Shown: positions 11,246 through 20,837, numbered from the stretch's first letter. The stretch: 35,646 nt of DNA from Streptococcus parasanguinis (GCF_019929185.1 NZ_JAHZPC010000017.1:1-35646), one strand, 5' to 3'. Made by a program: numbers and translations. Notes: a model not told the origin generated them from the letters alone.

Positions 11246-12508
11246 TTAGCGTTGAGATAACTTTTCTTCGATGGTGGCAATCATTTCATCACGTACTTCT
11301 TTAACTGGAATTTCAACAATAACAGATCCCAAGAAACCACGCACCACTAAGCGTTCTGCTGTGTGTTGATCCAGACCACGACTCATGAGGTAATACATAT
11401 CTTCTGGGTCCACTTGACCGATCGATGCAGCATGGCCTGCTGTGACGTCATTTTCATCAATCAAGAGGATTGGGTTGGCATCTGAACGCGCTTGATCCGA
11501 TAACATCAAGACACGGCTTTCTTGCTGAGCATCTGCTCCTTTAGCCCCCTTGATAATATGACCAATTCCGTTAAAGGTCAAGGTTCCTTTTTCAAGAATA
11601 ACCCCGTGTTGCAAGATATTTCCGATCGAGTTGCAACCAAAGTTGGTCACGCGGGTGTCAATTCCTTGCACCTGACGACCGCTTGATAAGGCAACGACTT
11701 TCAAATCTGCATGACTTCCATTTCCAACCAAGTCACTGTCAAAGTCTGCAACTACGTTACCTTCGTTCATAACACCGATAGCCCAATCAATGCTGGCATC
11801 CTGACCTAGTTTCCCACGTCGACTGATGTAGGCTGTGACATTTTCACCCAAGCGGTCAATCGCCGCAAATTTCACTTGGGCACCTGAGCGGGCAATCACC
11901 TCAACCGTCACATTCGCAGTTGCTTTTGCTGAACCTTCACCTTTTGATTCTAGGCGTTCCAAATAGCTGAACTTGCTGTTTTTGCCTGCAATAATCAAAA
12001 TGTGTTTATTAAAAGGTACATCACTATCACTATCCTGGTAGAAAATGCCTTCGATTGGTTCTGAAATTTCGACGTTATCTGGAATATAGAGGACAGCCCC
12101 ACTATTAAAGTATGCTGTGTGGTAAGCTGCTAGCTTGTCGTCATCGTATTTGACTGAAGACATGAAGTAGTCTTCCACCACCTTCGGAATTTCTTCTAGG
12201 GCAGTATGGAAATCTGTGAAAAGGACTCCTTGGTCTGCCAAGGCTTGTGGCACCTGTTCAAATACAGTTTGGGTTCCAACTTGTACCAATTTCAAGTTTG
12301 AATCAAGGGCTGTAAAATCAGGAACATTGGCAGAAGCCTCGCTTTCTGTGATCGTCCCATCCCCAAGGTTCCAGCGGTGAAATTTGACACGTTCAATGGC
12401 TGGCAATTCCAACTGATCGATCTTGTCAAAAGCTTTTTTTCGTAATTCTTGCAGCCAGCTTGGCTCAGCATGCAGTTCCGAAAAGAGGGTAATATTTTCA
12501 ATACTCAT
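11246..12508 (-). CDS. sufD: Fe-S cluster assembly protein SufD
   Basis: Partner of SufB in the SufBC2D scaffold. It has 420 residues: an alpha-helical N-terminus, a beta-helix core and a conserved C-terminal region ([23 protein letters not shown]), in which the GHAA histidine matches the SufD residue implicated in cluster assembly in E. coli. It is separated from sufC by 66 bp that contain an inverted repeat, and is followed after 9 bp by sufS. Confidence 0.96.
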   Translation of the reverse strand: MSIENITLFSELHAEPSWLQELRKKAFDKIDQLELPAIERVKFHRWNLGDGTITESEASANVPDFTALDSNLKLVQVGTQTVFEQVPQALADQGVLFTDFHTALEEIPKVVEDYFMSSVKYDDDKLAAYHTAYFNSGAVLYIPDNVEISEPIEGIFYQDSDSDVPFNKHILIIAGKNSKFSYLERLESKGEGSAKATANVTVEVIARSGAQVKFAAIDRLGENVTAYISRRGKLGQDASIDWAIGVMNEGNVVADFDSDLVGNGSHADLKVVALSSGRQVQGIDTRVTNFGCNSIGNILQHGVILEKGTLTFNGIGHIIKGAKGADAQQESRVLMLSDQARSDANPILLIDENDVTAGHAASIGQVDPEDMYYLMSRGLDQHTAERLVVRGFLGSVIVEIPVKEVRDEMIATIEEKLSQR

Positions 12509-12545
12509 TTTTTTCTCCTAATAAAGATACTATCTGTTTGATTTT

Positions 12546-12570
12546 ATGACAACATTAGATCACTTGTCAT
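12546..12570. repeat. Inverted repeat between sufC and sufD
   Basis: ATGACAA (12546-12552) and TTGTCAT (12564-12570) form a perfect 7-bp stem with an 11-nt loop, starting 4 bp after the sufC stop. No T-run follows on the minus strand (TAAAATC), so it is a candidate mRNA-processing or stability element rather than a terminator. Confidence 0.5.
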
Positions 12571-12574
12571 CAGG

Positions 12575-13345
12575 TTATAGTTCTTCTTTATAGTCGTAAC
12601 CGAGTTCTTCTGCGAGTTGAGCATAGCCTTCACGTTCCAAGCGGGCAGCCAATTCTGGTCCACCTGAAAGCACGACACGGCCTTCCATCATCACATGAAC
12701 GACGTCAGGAGTAATATAGTTCAACAAACGTTGGTAGTGGGTGATGATCATAGCTCCAAAACCTTCACCCCGCATTGCATTAACCCCTTTAGATACGACC
12801 TTAAGAGCATCGATATCCAAACCAGAGTCAATTTCATCCAAAAGGGCAAATGTTGGTTCCAACATCAACAATTGAAGGATTTCATTGCGTTTTTTCTCAC
12901 CACCAGAGAAGCCTTCGTTCAAATAGCGTTCTGCCATTTCTTCTTTCATATTGAGCAATTCCATCTTTTCATCCAATTTTTTTATGAAATCACGAATAGA
13001 GATCTTCTCATCCTCTTCTTTACCAGCATTCATGGCTGCACGTAAAAATTCTGCATTCGTAATTCCTGGGATTTCTGAAGGGTATTGCATGGCAAGGAAC
13101 AAGCCCATCCGTGCACGTTCGTCTACTTCCAATTCCAAGATGTTGACACCATCAAACAGAATCTCCCCTTTGGTTACTTCATAATTTGGGTTTCCCATAA
13201 TGGCAGCTGACAGAGTAGATTTTCCTGTTCCGTTTGGTCCCATGATGGCTGCGATCTCACCAGTTTTTAGGGTCAGGTTTACACCTTTTAAAATTTCTTT
13301 GCCTTCAATTTCAACGTGAAGGTCTTTAATTTCTAATGTCGACAT
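12575..13345 (-). CDS. sufC: Fe-S assembly ATPase SufC
   Basis: ABC-type ATPase of the SufBCD scaffold; it is soluble and drives conformational changes of SufBD rather than transport. It has 256 residues with Walker A GPNGTGKST (about 36-44), signature FSGGEKKRNEIL, Walker B FALLDEIDSGLD and H-switch ITHYQRLL, all in the SufC-specific form. First gene of the five-gene suf operon. Upstream is a probable promoter (TTGATA-18-TACTTT). No transcription-factor site such as a SufR box is evident to me. Confidence 0.97.
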   Translation of the reverse strand: MSTLEIKDLHVEIEGKEILKGVNLTLKTGEIAAIMGPNGTGKSTLSAAIMGNPNYEVTKGEILFDGVNILELEVDERARMGLFLAMQYPSEIPGITNAEFLRAAMNAGKEEDEKISIRDFIKKLDEKMELLNMKEEMAERYLNEGFSGGEKKRNEILQLLMLEPTFALLDEIDSGLDIDALKVVSKGVNAMRGEGFGAMIITHYQRLLNYITPDVVHVMMEGRVVLSGGPELAARLEREGYAQLAEELGYDYKEEL

Positions 13346-13408
13346 TGCATTCCCTTTCTTTTTACTTTGAAGTCTAGAAGGTTCTCAAAGCATCGATTCC
13401 TTCATCAC

Positions 13409-13438
13409 AAAGTATTTTTTACCTTTCAAGTATATCAA
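13409..13438 (-). promoter_or_regulatory. Probable suf operon promoter
   Basis: On the minus strand TTGATA (13433-13438), an 18-bp spacer and TACTTT (13409-13414). The -35 abuts the terminator of the preceding rgpG gene. The -10 is imperfect and the spacer long, so this is a candidate only. Confidence 0.4.
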
Positions 13439-13459
13439 AAAAAAGCCTAAATGGCTTTT
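13437..13459 (-). terminator. Terminator of mecA-rgpG
   Basis: Stem AAAAGCC/GGCTTTT (13441-13447 and 13453-13459, 5-nt loop), followed by T residues on the minus strand. It lies 19 bp after the rgpG stop. Confidence 0.8.
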
Positions 13460-13478
13460 CTTTTGATTAGAACTATTC

Positions 13479-14636
13479 TTATTTAGTTTTTTCTTTTCGT
13501 TTTTGACGAACTTCCTCACGGTAGGAGGAATTCCCTATATAGCGCAGAACATTTAACAAAGGACTATGATGTGGCCCCAGAACCCCGATCAATTCTGCTA
13601 ACAACTCTACTCCAAACAAGAGCCCGATCACAAGTAGGACGCCCCCAATGCGGCTCGAGATATTGAGTAAGAGAGAAATCAAGGAGAAGATCATCGAAAT
13701 CCCATAGATCACAAGCACAGTTCCCCGATGTGTCAAGCCCAGAGAAAGAAGTCGATGGTGCAAGTGATTGCGATCCGGTTTATAAAATTTTTGACCAGAC
13801 AGGGTCCGACGGATAATGGCTAAAAAGGTATCTGTAATCGGTACTCCGAGGATAATCATTGGTGTGACTACCGCAACAGCTGTCGCATTTTTCAAACCTT
13901 GCAAGGACAAGACAGAAATCATAAATCCGATAAACAGGGCACCGGTGTCTCCCAGATAGAGAATGGCCGGATGGTAATTAAAGGGAAAGAAGCCAGCGAT
14001 GGACGCAACCAATACAAAGATCGTCATCGTCAGAAAGAGATTGGGTACTGGTAGAAAGAAATAGGACACAATCCCCATTGTCACTAGGGAAATAATAGAG
14101 ACCCCACTCACTAAGCCATCCAATCCATCAATCAGATTGACCGCATTGGTAATGGCAACAATCCAAATCACTGTCAAAAGATACGATAGCCATGGTTCAA
14201 AATGAAGTAAGGGACCACCAAATGGAATCTTGAAATCATTCAGCCGAAAATCTGTCAAAAACCAGACTAGACTCGCTGCAAGCAGGATACCGATCATCTT
14301 TTTCTTGGCTGACAACTCTTTTACATCATCAATCAAGCCTGTGAGAGTAATAATCCATCCCGCTCCTACGACCGGCAAGGTATAGGATAGGTAACTTTTG
14401 ATTGGTGCGGTGGTGGATGTCAGCATAGGAATAAAGACGAGAGTCGCAATCGAAAAAGCGATCACAATAGACAGTCCACCCGCGCTTGGCATGGGCTTGG
14501 TATTGATCCGACGCGCATTCGGATAATCCACTGCATCAATCTTAAAGGAGAATAAGCGAACCAAGGGCGTCAATACCAAGGCAATCATAAAAGTCCCAAT
14601 CAGCACCAGAACAAATTGCAAGGAAAAGGACATCAT
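13479..14636 (-). CDS. rgpG: Undecaprenyl-phosphate GlcNAc-1-phosphate transferase (RgpG/TagO/WecA family)
   Basis: Polytopic membrane enzyme that starts lipid-linked glycan synthesis by moving GlcNAc-1-P from UDP-GlcNAc to undecaprenyl phosphate. In streptococci this feeds rhamnose-glucose cell-wall polysaccharide (S. mutans RgpG, GacO in group A). It has 385 residues and about 10-11 membrane helices. Family motifs visible are the Mg-binding DD in LIDDVKEL, NLIDGLDGLVSG, LGDTGALFIGF and the HHRLL loop (NHLHHRLLSLGLTHR). It overlaps mecA by four bases (ATGA). The mecA-rgpG order is the same as I recall in S. mutans. Confidence 0.9.
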   Translation of the reverse strand: MMSFSLQFVLVLIGTFMIALVLTPLVRLFSFKIDAVDYPNARRINTKPMPSAGGLSIVIAFSIATLVFIPMLTSTTAPIKSYLSYTLPVVGAGWIITLTGLIDDVKELSAKKKMIGILLAASLVWFLTDFRLNDFKIPFGGPLLHFEPWLSYLLTVIWIVAITNAVNLIDGLDGLVSGVSIISLVTMGIVSYFFLPVPNLFLTMTIFVLVASIAGFFPFNYHPAILYLGDTGALFIGFMISVLSLQGLKNATAVAVVTPMIILGVPITDTFLAIIRRTLSGQKFYKPDRNHLHHRLLSLGLTHRGTVLVIYGISMIFSLISLLLNISSRIGGVLLVIGLLFGVELLAELIGVLGPHHSPLLNVLRYIGNSSYREEVRQKRKEKTK

Positions 14637-15370
14637 AAGCTAGCAACTTTCTTCAAATTCTCAATCGCGCCAGATACCATTAGTAAGTGACCATGTTCCT
14701 GCAGAACGGCTCGTGTTACTTCTGAATCATCTGCATACTCCCGAATGATGGCCAGTAACCAAGTCGGATATTGATTTGGTTGGTCCTCTGTATCGATCAA
14801 GACAGTTAAATAATAATCAGATCCCATTTTGTATAATTCAGAGGTATCCACTGGAAAGCTGACCGTTTTTGAAAAGGCAACTGCTTGCTGGATATTTGAA
14901 AAACGCAAAATGTAATAAATATACTGACTTACTGGTGCTTCAGATGTAGGATCTTGTTCTTGATTGTCCCGTAACTCTTCTTGTTCCAAATGGTGAATAG
15001 CTTCTGCATCCCCTTTTGTCTTATCAGAGATCGTTTTTTCCAAGGTTTTGATAAATTCATCTGGCGTCATGCGCGACAATTCTTCCATATCAGGAAGATC
15101 TGACAAATCCTCAAAATCCAATTGTTGATCAATTTTTGATTTGGTAACAAAAACATCCAATTTATCTGGTTTTGGTGTCACGCGAAAACTCAGCATCCCG
15201 CTATCCAGGAAGCTTTCTGGCATTTCGAGTTCATCCAAAATGGCATAGAAAAATTCTTCTGTTTTTTCTTGCGGGACAAGGAAATCAGCAATTTCCATTC
15301 CGCGTTCTTCTAAGTCTTCTAGTTGGATCGTGATCTTAATAGTTGAATCACTAATTTGCTTCATCTTCAT
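14633..15370 (-). CDS. mecA: Adaptor protein MecA
   Basis: Adaptor that brings substrates to the ClpC(P) unfoldase/protease. In streptococci MecA-ClpC targets the competence sigma factor ComX/SigX (family knowledge). The 245-residue protein has the characteristic N-terminal domain (MKMKQISDSTIKITIQLEDLEERGM), an acidic, low-complexity linker (about 85-145, with DLSDLPDMEELSRMTPDEF) and a C-terminal ClpC-binding ferredoxin-like domain (YYILRFSNIQQAVAFSK). The start agrees with known MecA proteins, with GAGGT upstream. It has its own promoter and is translationally coupled to rgpG. Confidence 0.95.
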   Translation of the reverse strand: MKMKQISDSTIKITIQLEDLEERGMEIADFLVPQEKTEEFFYAILDELEMPESFLDSGMLSFRVTPKPDKLDVFVTKSKIDQQLDFEDLSDLPDMEELSRMTPDEFIKTLEKTISDKTKGDAEAIHHLEQEELRDNQEQDPTSEAPVSQYIYYILRFSNIQQAVAFSKTVSFPVDTSELYKMGSDYYLTVLIDTEDQPNQYPTWLLAIIREYADDSEVTRAVLQEHGHLLMVSGAIENLKKVASL

Positions 15371-15398
15371 AGCATAACCTCATACTTCTAGTCTTACT

Positions 15399-15428
15399 AT
15401 TATACTAAAAAATTGGATAGAATTCAAA
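15399..15428 (-). promoter_or_regulatory. Promoter of mecA-rgpG
   Basis: On the minus strand TTGAAT (15423-15428), an 18-bp spacer and a perfect TATAAT (15399-15404), 28 bp upstream of the mecA ATG. Confidence 0.65.
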
Positions 15429-15443
15429 AAAAGGATGCATAGA

Positions 15444-15474
15444 AAAGAGGTCGGGACAAAAGTCTCCAACCTCG
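15444..15474 (-). terminator. Terminator downstream of uppP, repeat-like
   Basis: Imperfect stem GAGGTCGGGAC (15448-15458) with GTCTCCAACCTC (15463-15474) around an AAAA loop. On the minus strand it is followed by TTTTCT. GAGGTTGGGACAAAA-type hairpins recur in streptococcal intergenic regions as I recall, so this may be a dispersed repeat serving as terminator. Confidence 0.6.
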
Positions 15475-15505
15475 AAAAATAATTTGATCAAGTTCAAGCC
15501 TTCTC

Positions 15506-16342
15506 TTAGAAAATAACACGGAAGAGTCCATACAATAGCAAGATGGAACCAAGAACAATCCGGTATTTCCCAAAGACGGTGAAATCATGATTTTTCACAT
15601 AATCTGTCAAGAAGCGGATAGCGTACATGCTGACCACAAAGGCCACTCCCATCGCTACCAGTAGAATAAAGAGTTGCCCCAGTGCTAGTGAATGTCCGCC
15701 AAGAGCGAATTTTCCAACCTTTAAGAGGCTAGCGCCAAACATGGCTGGGATCCCTAAATAAAAGGTAAATTCTGTCACCACTGGACGGCTAACACCATTG
15801 ATCAAGCCGCCTACAATCGTAGCACCTGAACGGCTTGTTCCTGGAAATAGCGATAAAACTTGGAAGAGTCCGATATAAAGAGCTGTTCGATAAGGGAGCT
15901 TATGCAATTCCGTTACTGCTGGCTCAACCTGTTCTCGTCTTTCCAGATAGATAAAGGCAATCCCGTAGGTGATCAACATAATCGCAACGGAAATCGAATT
16001 GTGAAAATGCGCCTCAAACCAATCATCCAATTTAAAAACAAAGACAAGCGGGAGCGTTGCAACCGCAACTTTTGCCCATAATTGCCAAGTTCGACGTACT
16101 TCTAGTGGAGATTTCCCCGGTTTGAAGGGATACAATTTATCGAAATAAATCACCACAACCGCTAGGATCGCACCCAATTGGATCACGACATTGAACATCT
16201 CCATAAAGGCTGGATCTTGATTTTTAAACTGCACAAAATCCTGTAACAGAATCAAGTGACCTGTACTTGAGATCGGTAACCATTCTGTAATCCCCTCGAC
16301 AATCCCAAAAAGAACCGCCTTGATTAATTCGATCAGAAACAT
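15506..16342 (-). CDS. uppP: Undecaprenyl-diphosphatase UppP (BacA)
   Basis: Integral membrane phosphatase that recycles undecaprenyl pyrophosphate to the monophosphate carrier used for peptidoglycan and wall polysaccharide. It gives bacitracin tolerance when abundant. It has 278 residues and about eight membrane segments. Both signature regions are present: the glutamate-rich [14 protein letters not shown] near 16-29 and [10 protein letters not shown] in the second half. It supplies the lipid carrier that the neighbouring RgpG uses. It has its own extended -10 promoter and terminator, so it is probably monocistronic. Confidence 0.97.
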   Translation of the reverse strand: MFLIELIKAVLFGIVEGITEWLPISSTGHLILLQDFVQFKNQDPAFMEMFNVVIQLGAILAVVVIYFDKLYPFKPGKSPLEVRRTWQLWAKVAVATLPLVFVFKLDDWFEAHFHNSISVAIMLITYGIAFIYLERREQVEPAVTELHKLPYRTALYIGLFQVLSLFPGTSRSGATIVGGLINGVSRPVVTEFTFYLGIPAMFGASLLKVGKFALGGHSLALGQLFILLVAMGVAFVVSMYAIRFLTDYVKNHDFTVFGKYRIVLGSILLLYGLFRVIF

Positions 16343-16370
16343 CTTTTTCTCCTAAACTTACATTTGCTCT

Positions 16371-16379
16371 ATTATATCA
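16371..16379 (-). promoter_or_regulatory. Extended -10 promoter of uppP
   Basis: TGA-TATAAT on the minus strand, about 28 bp before the ATG. No good -35 hexamer is seen at 16-18 bp, so activity would rest on the TGn element. Confidence 0.55.
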
Positions 16380-16450
16380 TAAATCTATGGACTGGACCAG
16401 ACCTTCTAAACTAGAAGGGAAAGAGCGACCAAGACCATTCTTAGTGCTGC

Positions 16451-18358
16451 TTAGAAGGCACCAAAGCCTCCTCCGCCTCCTCCGCCAGAGAAACCTCCTC
16501 CACTACCAGAGGAAACTGTGAAATGACTAGCTGTCGATGCTGTCGATCCATAAGTAGACATGGCATGACTTGAGTGGGTCACATCATGATAGAACGGGGT
16601 GTAAACGAAGGCGTTTAAGGCTTGATTTTCTAAATGAATATTCCGAAGTTTCATGACCTTTGTGACCTGATCGGCCACACCATACAAGGCCGCATAGACC
16701 AATAAGCGATTCCATAGGACCAGAGACTGCAACTCTGCATCGTTGAGGTGAGCAATTTCTTTCAACATCCGACCAAAACTATCCCAGTAATAGCGTTGCT
16801 CAGCACCCGCAAGATTGACAACACCATCTCGTAGGCAGGCTTTAAAGACACCATTGAAGCGCACTGGCATAAACCAAAGTATGAGGATCCCTATCAAACA
16901 AGGAACAGAGAACCACCCCATCCCAAAGATAGCAAAGATTTCTGCTCCAAAGGCGATAAACCAAGCAGCCCAACCAAAGAAGAGACTTCGTCTAGCTTGC
17001 GCTTCTTCTTTTGCTTCTAAAGGGCGATAGTAGCTTGGCAAATGGAGATCTTCCACCTTGCGATGAACATCTCTGGCCACTTGGTTGACAGCCGTATCAA
17101 AGCGACCCTGAGCCCAACTTCCTAGTGAACGAATGGCATCTTGATCTGCTTTTTTGGCATGTTTGTATACATCATCACTAAATTTATAATTTTCAAAGAG
17201 ACGGTTAACAGGACAGGAAACTTGATCCCCAAAAGCCATATTCATAAAGGAGCGTTCAAAATCATCCACATGTCCATGAGACTTCCTGGTCAAAACGACT
17301 TCATTTCCTTGTTGCTCGTAGACAATCACTCCACGGTCCATCAGATCCAGCAAAGTAGCTTGAAGCATTTTTTCAAATGTAAACACCGGCGGAGTCGCCT
17401 TCTCTTTATTAGTCGGGGAGGCCTCGTCTAATTCAGCTGAATAAACAACCGAGCTCATGACAAGAGGTGCAATATCCTGTGGAATTTCATAAAGACGAGT
17501 ATCGGTCGGATAGGTCACACCAGGCCAAATCATTTTTTTGAACCGATTGCGACCCAAGAGAGAAAGAAGCCAGAGTGCAATAATGAAGGCTGGCAAGATC
17601 CAGTTCCAAAACATGCGTGTCCAGTATTTTTCCTGTTCAATTTTAGCTTGGTTCTTGTGAAATTCATCCAATTTGGTCAATCCTGTATTTCGACCAGAAT
17701 CATACAAAGTAGTTAGGTCTGACTTCAACCAGTAACCATACAACTCCACAGCCTTTCCTTTGCCTAGGTTATAGAAAGTAGCAGAATAGATTCCATCTTC
17801 TTTTTTTACAGTCACATCTGGTCCCATAAAGGCTGTATGGATATACAGTTCCGATTGGGCATTGGCTGGTGCGAACTTAGGAATGACACGAAATTGAACT
17901 TCATCCACCTTCTGATCACCATCAGTAATTGGTTTCCAGTTCAACTGCAAGATATCCTTGTGTGAATAAAGAAGATTTTTTAATTTCCATGTGACTTTAA
18001 TTTTGACTGTATCTGTCGCCACACCACTGTTATAAATTTTCACTCGGTAGCCATCACCTAGATTCGTAATCTCGGGTTCTCTTTGAAGATCACGGCCTTC
18101 CACCTCAACCTTTGGCGGCATCTCAATTGCAAAGCCTTGTGGCATATTCCCCGCCGTTCCTAGACTAACATACTGCCCTCTGTAGGAATCTTTGAAATAA
18201 TAGACCAACTCCTCCTCATAGGTGGCGTCGTCCCAGGTGTCCAAGGTCAAGGTTCCACCATAGTACAATACATCATAAGAGGGGCTGGATGCATGGACGT
18301 TCTGACTGACAAAAAGGCAGGCCAGAAAGGCGAAAAAAACATACAAATACTTTTTCAT
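16451..18358 (-). CDS. DUF2207 (YciQ-like) secreted/membrane protein
   Basis: Predicted membrane protein of unknown function, 635 residues from the ATG with AAAGGAG upstream. An in-frame start 28 codons earlier lies upstream of the -10 and is rejected. It begins with a signal peptide (MKKYLYVFFAFLACLFVSQNVHA). About 235 residues of extracytoplasmic beta-rich DUF2207-type domain follow, then a membrane helix (WILPAFIIALWLLSLLG) and a cytoplasmic part. Two adjacent helices lie near 490-530 (FFGWAAWFIAFGAEIF and PCLIGILILWFMPV). The C-terminus is a glycine tract, GGGFSGGGGGGGFGAF, a hallmark of this family. The function is not known; it is divergent from the amino-acid transporter genes and shows no operon partner. 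Confidence 0.85.
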   Translation of the reverse strand: MKKYLYVFFAFLACLFVSQNVHASSPSYDVLYYGGTLTLDTWDDATYEEELVYYFKDSYRGQYVSLGTAGNMPQGFAIEMPPKVEVEGRDLQREPEITNLGDGYRVKIYNSGVATDTVKIKVTWKLKNLLYSHKDILQLNWKPITDGDQKVDEVQFRVIPKFAPANAQSELYIHTAFMGPDVTVKKEDGIYSATFYNLGKGKAVELYGYWLKSDLTTLYDSGRNTGLTKLDEFHKNQAKIEQEKYWTRMFWNWILPAFIIALWLLSLLGRNRFKKMIWPGVTYPTDTRLYEIPQDIAPLVMSSVVYSAELDEASPTNKEKATPPVFTFEKMLQATLLDLMDRGVIVYEQQGNEVVLTRKSHGHVDDFERSFMNMAFGDQVSCPVNRLFENYKFSDDVYKHAKKADQDAIRSLGSWAQGRFDTAVNQVARDVHRKVEDLHLPSYYRPLEAKEEAQARRSLFFGWAAWFIAFGAEIFAIFGMGWFSVPCLIGILILWFMPVRFNGVFKACLRDGVVNLAGAEQRYYWDSFGRMLKEIAHLNDAELQSLVLWNRLLVYAALYGVADQVTKVMKLRNIHLENQALNAFVYTPFYHDVTHSSHAMSTYGSTASTASHFTVSSGSGGGFSGGGGGGGFGAF

Positions 18359-18379
18359 TTGATCACGCTCCTTTGTATT

Positions 18380-18388
18380 ATTATAGCA
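18380..18388 (-). promoter_or_regulatory. Extended -10 promoter of DUF2207 gene
   Basis: TGC-TATAAT on the minus strand, 21 bp upstream of the ATG, with no recognisable -35. The short leader supports the downstream start codon. Confidence 0.55.
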
Positions 18389-18414
18389 TTTTTTAAATAA
18401 AAAGAGGAGCATGC

Positions 18415-18443
18415 TTGAAATGCAACCTATTTTACCGTACAAT
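18415..18443 (+). promoter_or_regulatory. Promoter of the amino-acid ABC transporter
   Basis: TTGAAA (18415-18420), exactly 17 bp, then TACAAT (18438-18443). GAGGAG precedes the ATG at 18476. Confidence 0.75.
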
Positions 18444-18475
18444 AGGAAGAGTTAAAATAAGGAAGAGGAGAAAAA

Positions 18476-20050
18476 ATGAAAAAAACAATCATTGGAGTCT
18501 TTGTCGGAATAGTAACTGTTTTGTTAATTTTTCTGGCGATCACTCACTCTGTAAAAGAAGAAGGTTATCTGCGCATTGGTATGGAGGCTGCCTATGCGCC
18601 TTTTAACTGGACTCAAAAAGACGATTCAAATGGTGCTGTTAAAATTGATGGTACTAATCAATATGCCAATGGATATGATGTTCAAATCGCCAAAAAGGTA
18701 GCAGAGAAACTTGGGAAAAAACCACTTATTGTCAAAACATCTTGGAATGGACTAATCCCAGCTCTGTCATCTGGAAAAATTGACATGATTATTGCAGGGA
18801 TGAGTCCTACCGCAGAACGAAAAAAAGAAATAGCTTTCTCTAACAGCTACTATACCAGTGAGCCAGTTATGCTCGTTCGCAAAGATGGAAAATATGCAAA
18901 TGCTACTACCTTAGATGACTTTAAAGATGCAAAGGTCACCTCTCAACAAGGTGTCTACCTATATAATCTTATTTCACAACTAAAAGGTTCTAAGAAAGTA
19001 ACTGCTATGGGAGACTTTGCCCAAATGCGCCAAGCTTTAGAATCTGGTGTCATCGATGCCTATGTCTCAGAACGTCCAGAAGCATTGACAGCTGAATCTG
19101 CCAATTCAAATTTTAAAATGATTCAATTTAAAAATGGTTTTAAAGTTGGGAAAGAGGATGCTACGATCGCTATCGGGATGAAGAAAGGTGATAGCCGGAT
19201 TGACCAAATTAATGCTGCTTTAGCAAACATTTCTACTAAAGAGCAAGTCAAACTAATGGATGACATGGTGACAAAGCAACCTGTTTCAACCGATACTACT
19301 GAGAGTAAAGAATCGTTCTTTGATCAAGTTGTGAACATCTTAAAAGAAAGTAGCCCACAGTTCTTACGCGGAACCGGAATGACCCTTTTGATTTCCATGA
19401 CTGGGACAATTGCTGGATTAATCATCGGGTTGTTGATTGGCGTTTACCGGACAGCTCCGAAAGCAAAAAATAAAGTTCTTGCTGGATGCCAAACTGCCTT
19501 TGGTTTGTTCTTGAACGTCTATATTGAAATCTTCCGTGGGACACCTATGATTGTACAATCTATGGTTATTTACTACGGAACAGCTCAAGCCTTTGGGATT
19601 TCAATCGATCGGACCCTCGCTGCCATTGTCATCGTATCAATCAATACCGGAGCTTATATGAGTGAGATTGTTCGTGGTGGGATCTTAGCAGTGGATCCAG
19701 GTCAGTTTGAAGCAGCGACTGCTCTAGGAATGACCCATGGACAAACCATGCGCAAGGTCGTCCTTCCACAGGTTGTTCGCAATATCTTGCCAGCAACAGG
19801 GAATGAATTTGTTATTAACATCAAGGATACATCTGTTTTGAATGTTATCTCTGTAGTTGAACTGTACTTTACAGGAAATACGGTCGCAACTCAAAACTAC
19901 CAATACTTCCCAACCTTTACGATCATCGCTGTGATTTACTTCGTTCTTACCTTTACCATCACACGAATTCTTCGCTACATCGAACGTCGCTTAGATTCTG
20001 ATACTTATACTACAGGTGCCAATCAAATGCAAGTCAATGAGGTGAAATAA
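18476..20050 (+). CDS. Polar amino-acid ABC transporter, fused binding protein and permease
   Basis: A 524-residue fusion that joins the periplasmic-type binding domain and the membrane permease of a glutamine/polar amino-acid importer (GlnP/GlnPQ type). The N-terminal helix ([20 protein letters not shown]) is an uncleaved anchor, as no lipobox is present. The SBP domain runs from about 33 to 270 ([14 protein letters not shown], then [17 protein letters not shown]). The permease from about 293 has HisM-type motifs [22 protein letters not shown] and the coupling loop [21 protein letters not shown]. There is one binding domain, not the two of lactococcal GlnP. The stop and the ATPase start share TAATG. 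The substrate cannot be fixed from sequence. Confidence 0.93.
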   Translation: MKKTIIGVFVGIVTVLLIFLAITHSVKEEGYLRIGMEAAYAPFNWTQKDDSNGAVKIDGTNQYANGYDVQIAKKVAEKLGKKPLIVKTSWNGLIPALSSGKIDMIIAGMSPTAERKKEIAFSNSYYTSEPVMLVRKDGKYANATTLDDFKDAKVTSQQGVYLYNLISQLKGSKKVTAMGDFAQMRQALESGVIDAYVSERPEALTAESANSNFKMIQFKNGFKVGKEDATIAIGMKKGDSRIDQINAALANISTKEQVKLMDDMVTKQPVSTDTTESKESFFDQVVNILKESSPQFLRGTGMTLLISMTGTIAGLIIGLLIGVYRTAPKAKNKVLAGCQTAFGLFLNVYIEIFRGTPMIVQSMVIYYGTAQAFGISIDRTLAAIVIVSINTGAYMSEIVRGGILAVDPGQFEAATALGMTHGQTMRKVVLPQVVRNILPATGNEFVINIKDTSVLNVISVVELYFTGNTVATQNYQYFPTFTIIAVIYFVLTFTITRILRYIERRLDSDTYTTGANQMQVNEVK

Positions 20051-20790
20051 TGGCAGAAAAAATTCTTGAAATCCAACATTTAAAAAAATCTTATGGTCAA
20101 AATGAGGTTTTGAAAGATATTTCGCTCACGGTTGAAAAAGGAGAGGTAATCTCCATCATCGGGAGCTCTGGTAGCGGAAAATCAACCTTTCTTCGCTCCA
20201 TCAATCTTCTAGAGACTCCTACTGCCGGAGAGATTCTCTATCGTGGGCAAAATGTTCTTGATCCTGAGTATGATCTTACCCACTACCGCGAGAAATTGGG
20301 AATGGTGTTCCAAAGCTTTAATCTCTTTGAAAATTTAAATGTCTTAGAAAATACGATCGTTGCACAAACGACCGTCCTCAAGCGTGATCGTGAAACCGCA
20401 GAAAAAGTTGCCAAAGAAAACCTTGAAAAAGTCGGTATGGGATCTCAATATTGGGCTGCCCGTCCGAAACAACTTTCAGGTGGTCAAAAGCAACGGGTCG
20501 CTATCGCACGTGCCCTCTCTATGGATCCTGATGCCATTCTCTTCGATGAACCCACTTCTGCCCTAGATCCAGAAATGGTTGGAGAAGTCTTGAAAATCAT
20601 GCAGGACCTGGCAAAAGAAGGTCTCACCATGATTGTTGTCACCCACGAAATGGAATTTGCTCGCGATGTCTCTAGCCATGTCATCTTCATGGACAAGGGT
20701 GTCATTGCTGAACAAGGAGATCCAAAAGAAATCTTTAGCAATCCAAAAGAAGAACGGACCAAGGAATTTCTTCAACGCTTCTTACATTAA
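20050..20790 (+). CDS. Polar amino-acid ABC transporter ATPase (GlnQ type)
   Basis: Cytoplasmic ATPase partner of the fused binding/permease protein, 246 residues. Walker A GSSGSGKS (38-45), Q-loop [16 protein letters not shown], signature [15 protein letters not shown], Walker [15 protein letters not shown] and H-switch VVTHEMEFA are all in the form typical of GlnQ/HisP. Its ATG overlaps the preceding stop by one base. The two genes make a complete importer, and a terminator follows directly. Confidence 0.95.
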   Translation: MAEKILEIQHLKKSYGQNEVLKDISLTVEKGEVISIIGSSGSGKSTFLRSINLLETPTAGEILYRGQNVLDPEYDLTHYREKLGMVFQSFNLFENLNVLENTIVAQTTVLKRDRETAEKVAKENLEKVGMGSQYWAARPKQLSGGQKQRVAIARALSMDPDAILFDEPTSALDPEMVGEVLKIMQDLAKEGLTMIVVTHEMEFARDVSSHVIFMDKGVIAEQGDPKEIFSNPKEERTKEFLQRFLH

Positions 20791-20797
20791 TCTCTTG

Positions 20798-20837
20798 AAA
20801 CAGTTTGCTTACCAGTATGGAAGCAAGCTGTTTTTTT
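20798..20837 (+). terminator. Terminator of the amino-acid transporter operon
   Basis: A stem of about 10 bp with one T-G pair (CAGTTTGCTT / AAGCAAGCTG) is followed by seven T residues on the plus strand. Confidence 0.85.

Noticed and set aside
16400..16420. Hairpin CCTTCTA-AAC-TAGAAGG as terminator of the DUF2207 gene
   Set aside because: The stem is good but no T-run follows on the minus strand, so a terminator call is not supported.
18359..18442. Longer start of the DUF2207 gene
   Set aside because: The added 28 codons cover the promoter -10 and place the signal peptide internally.
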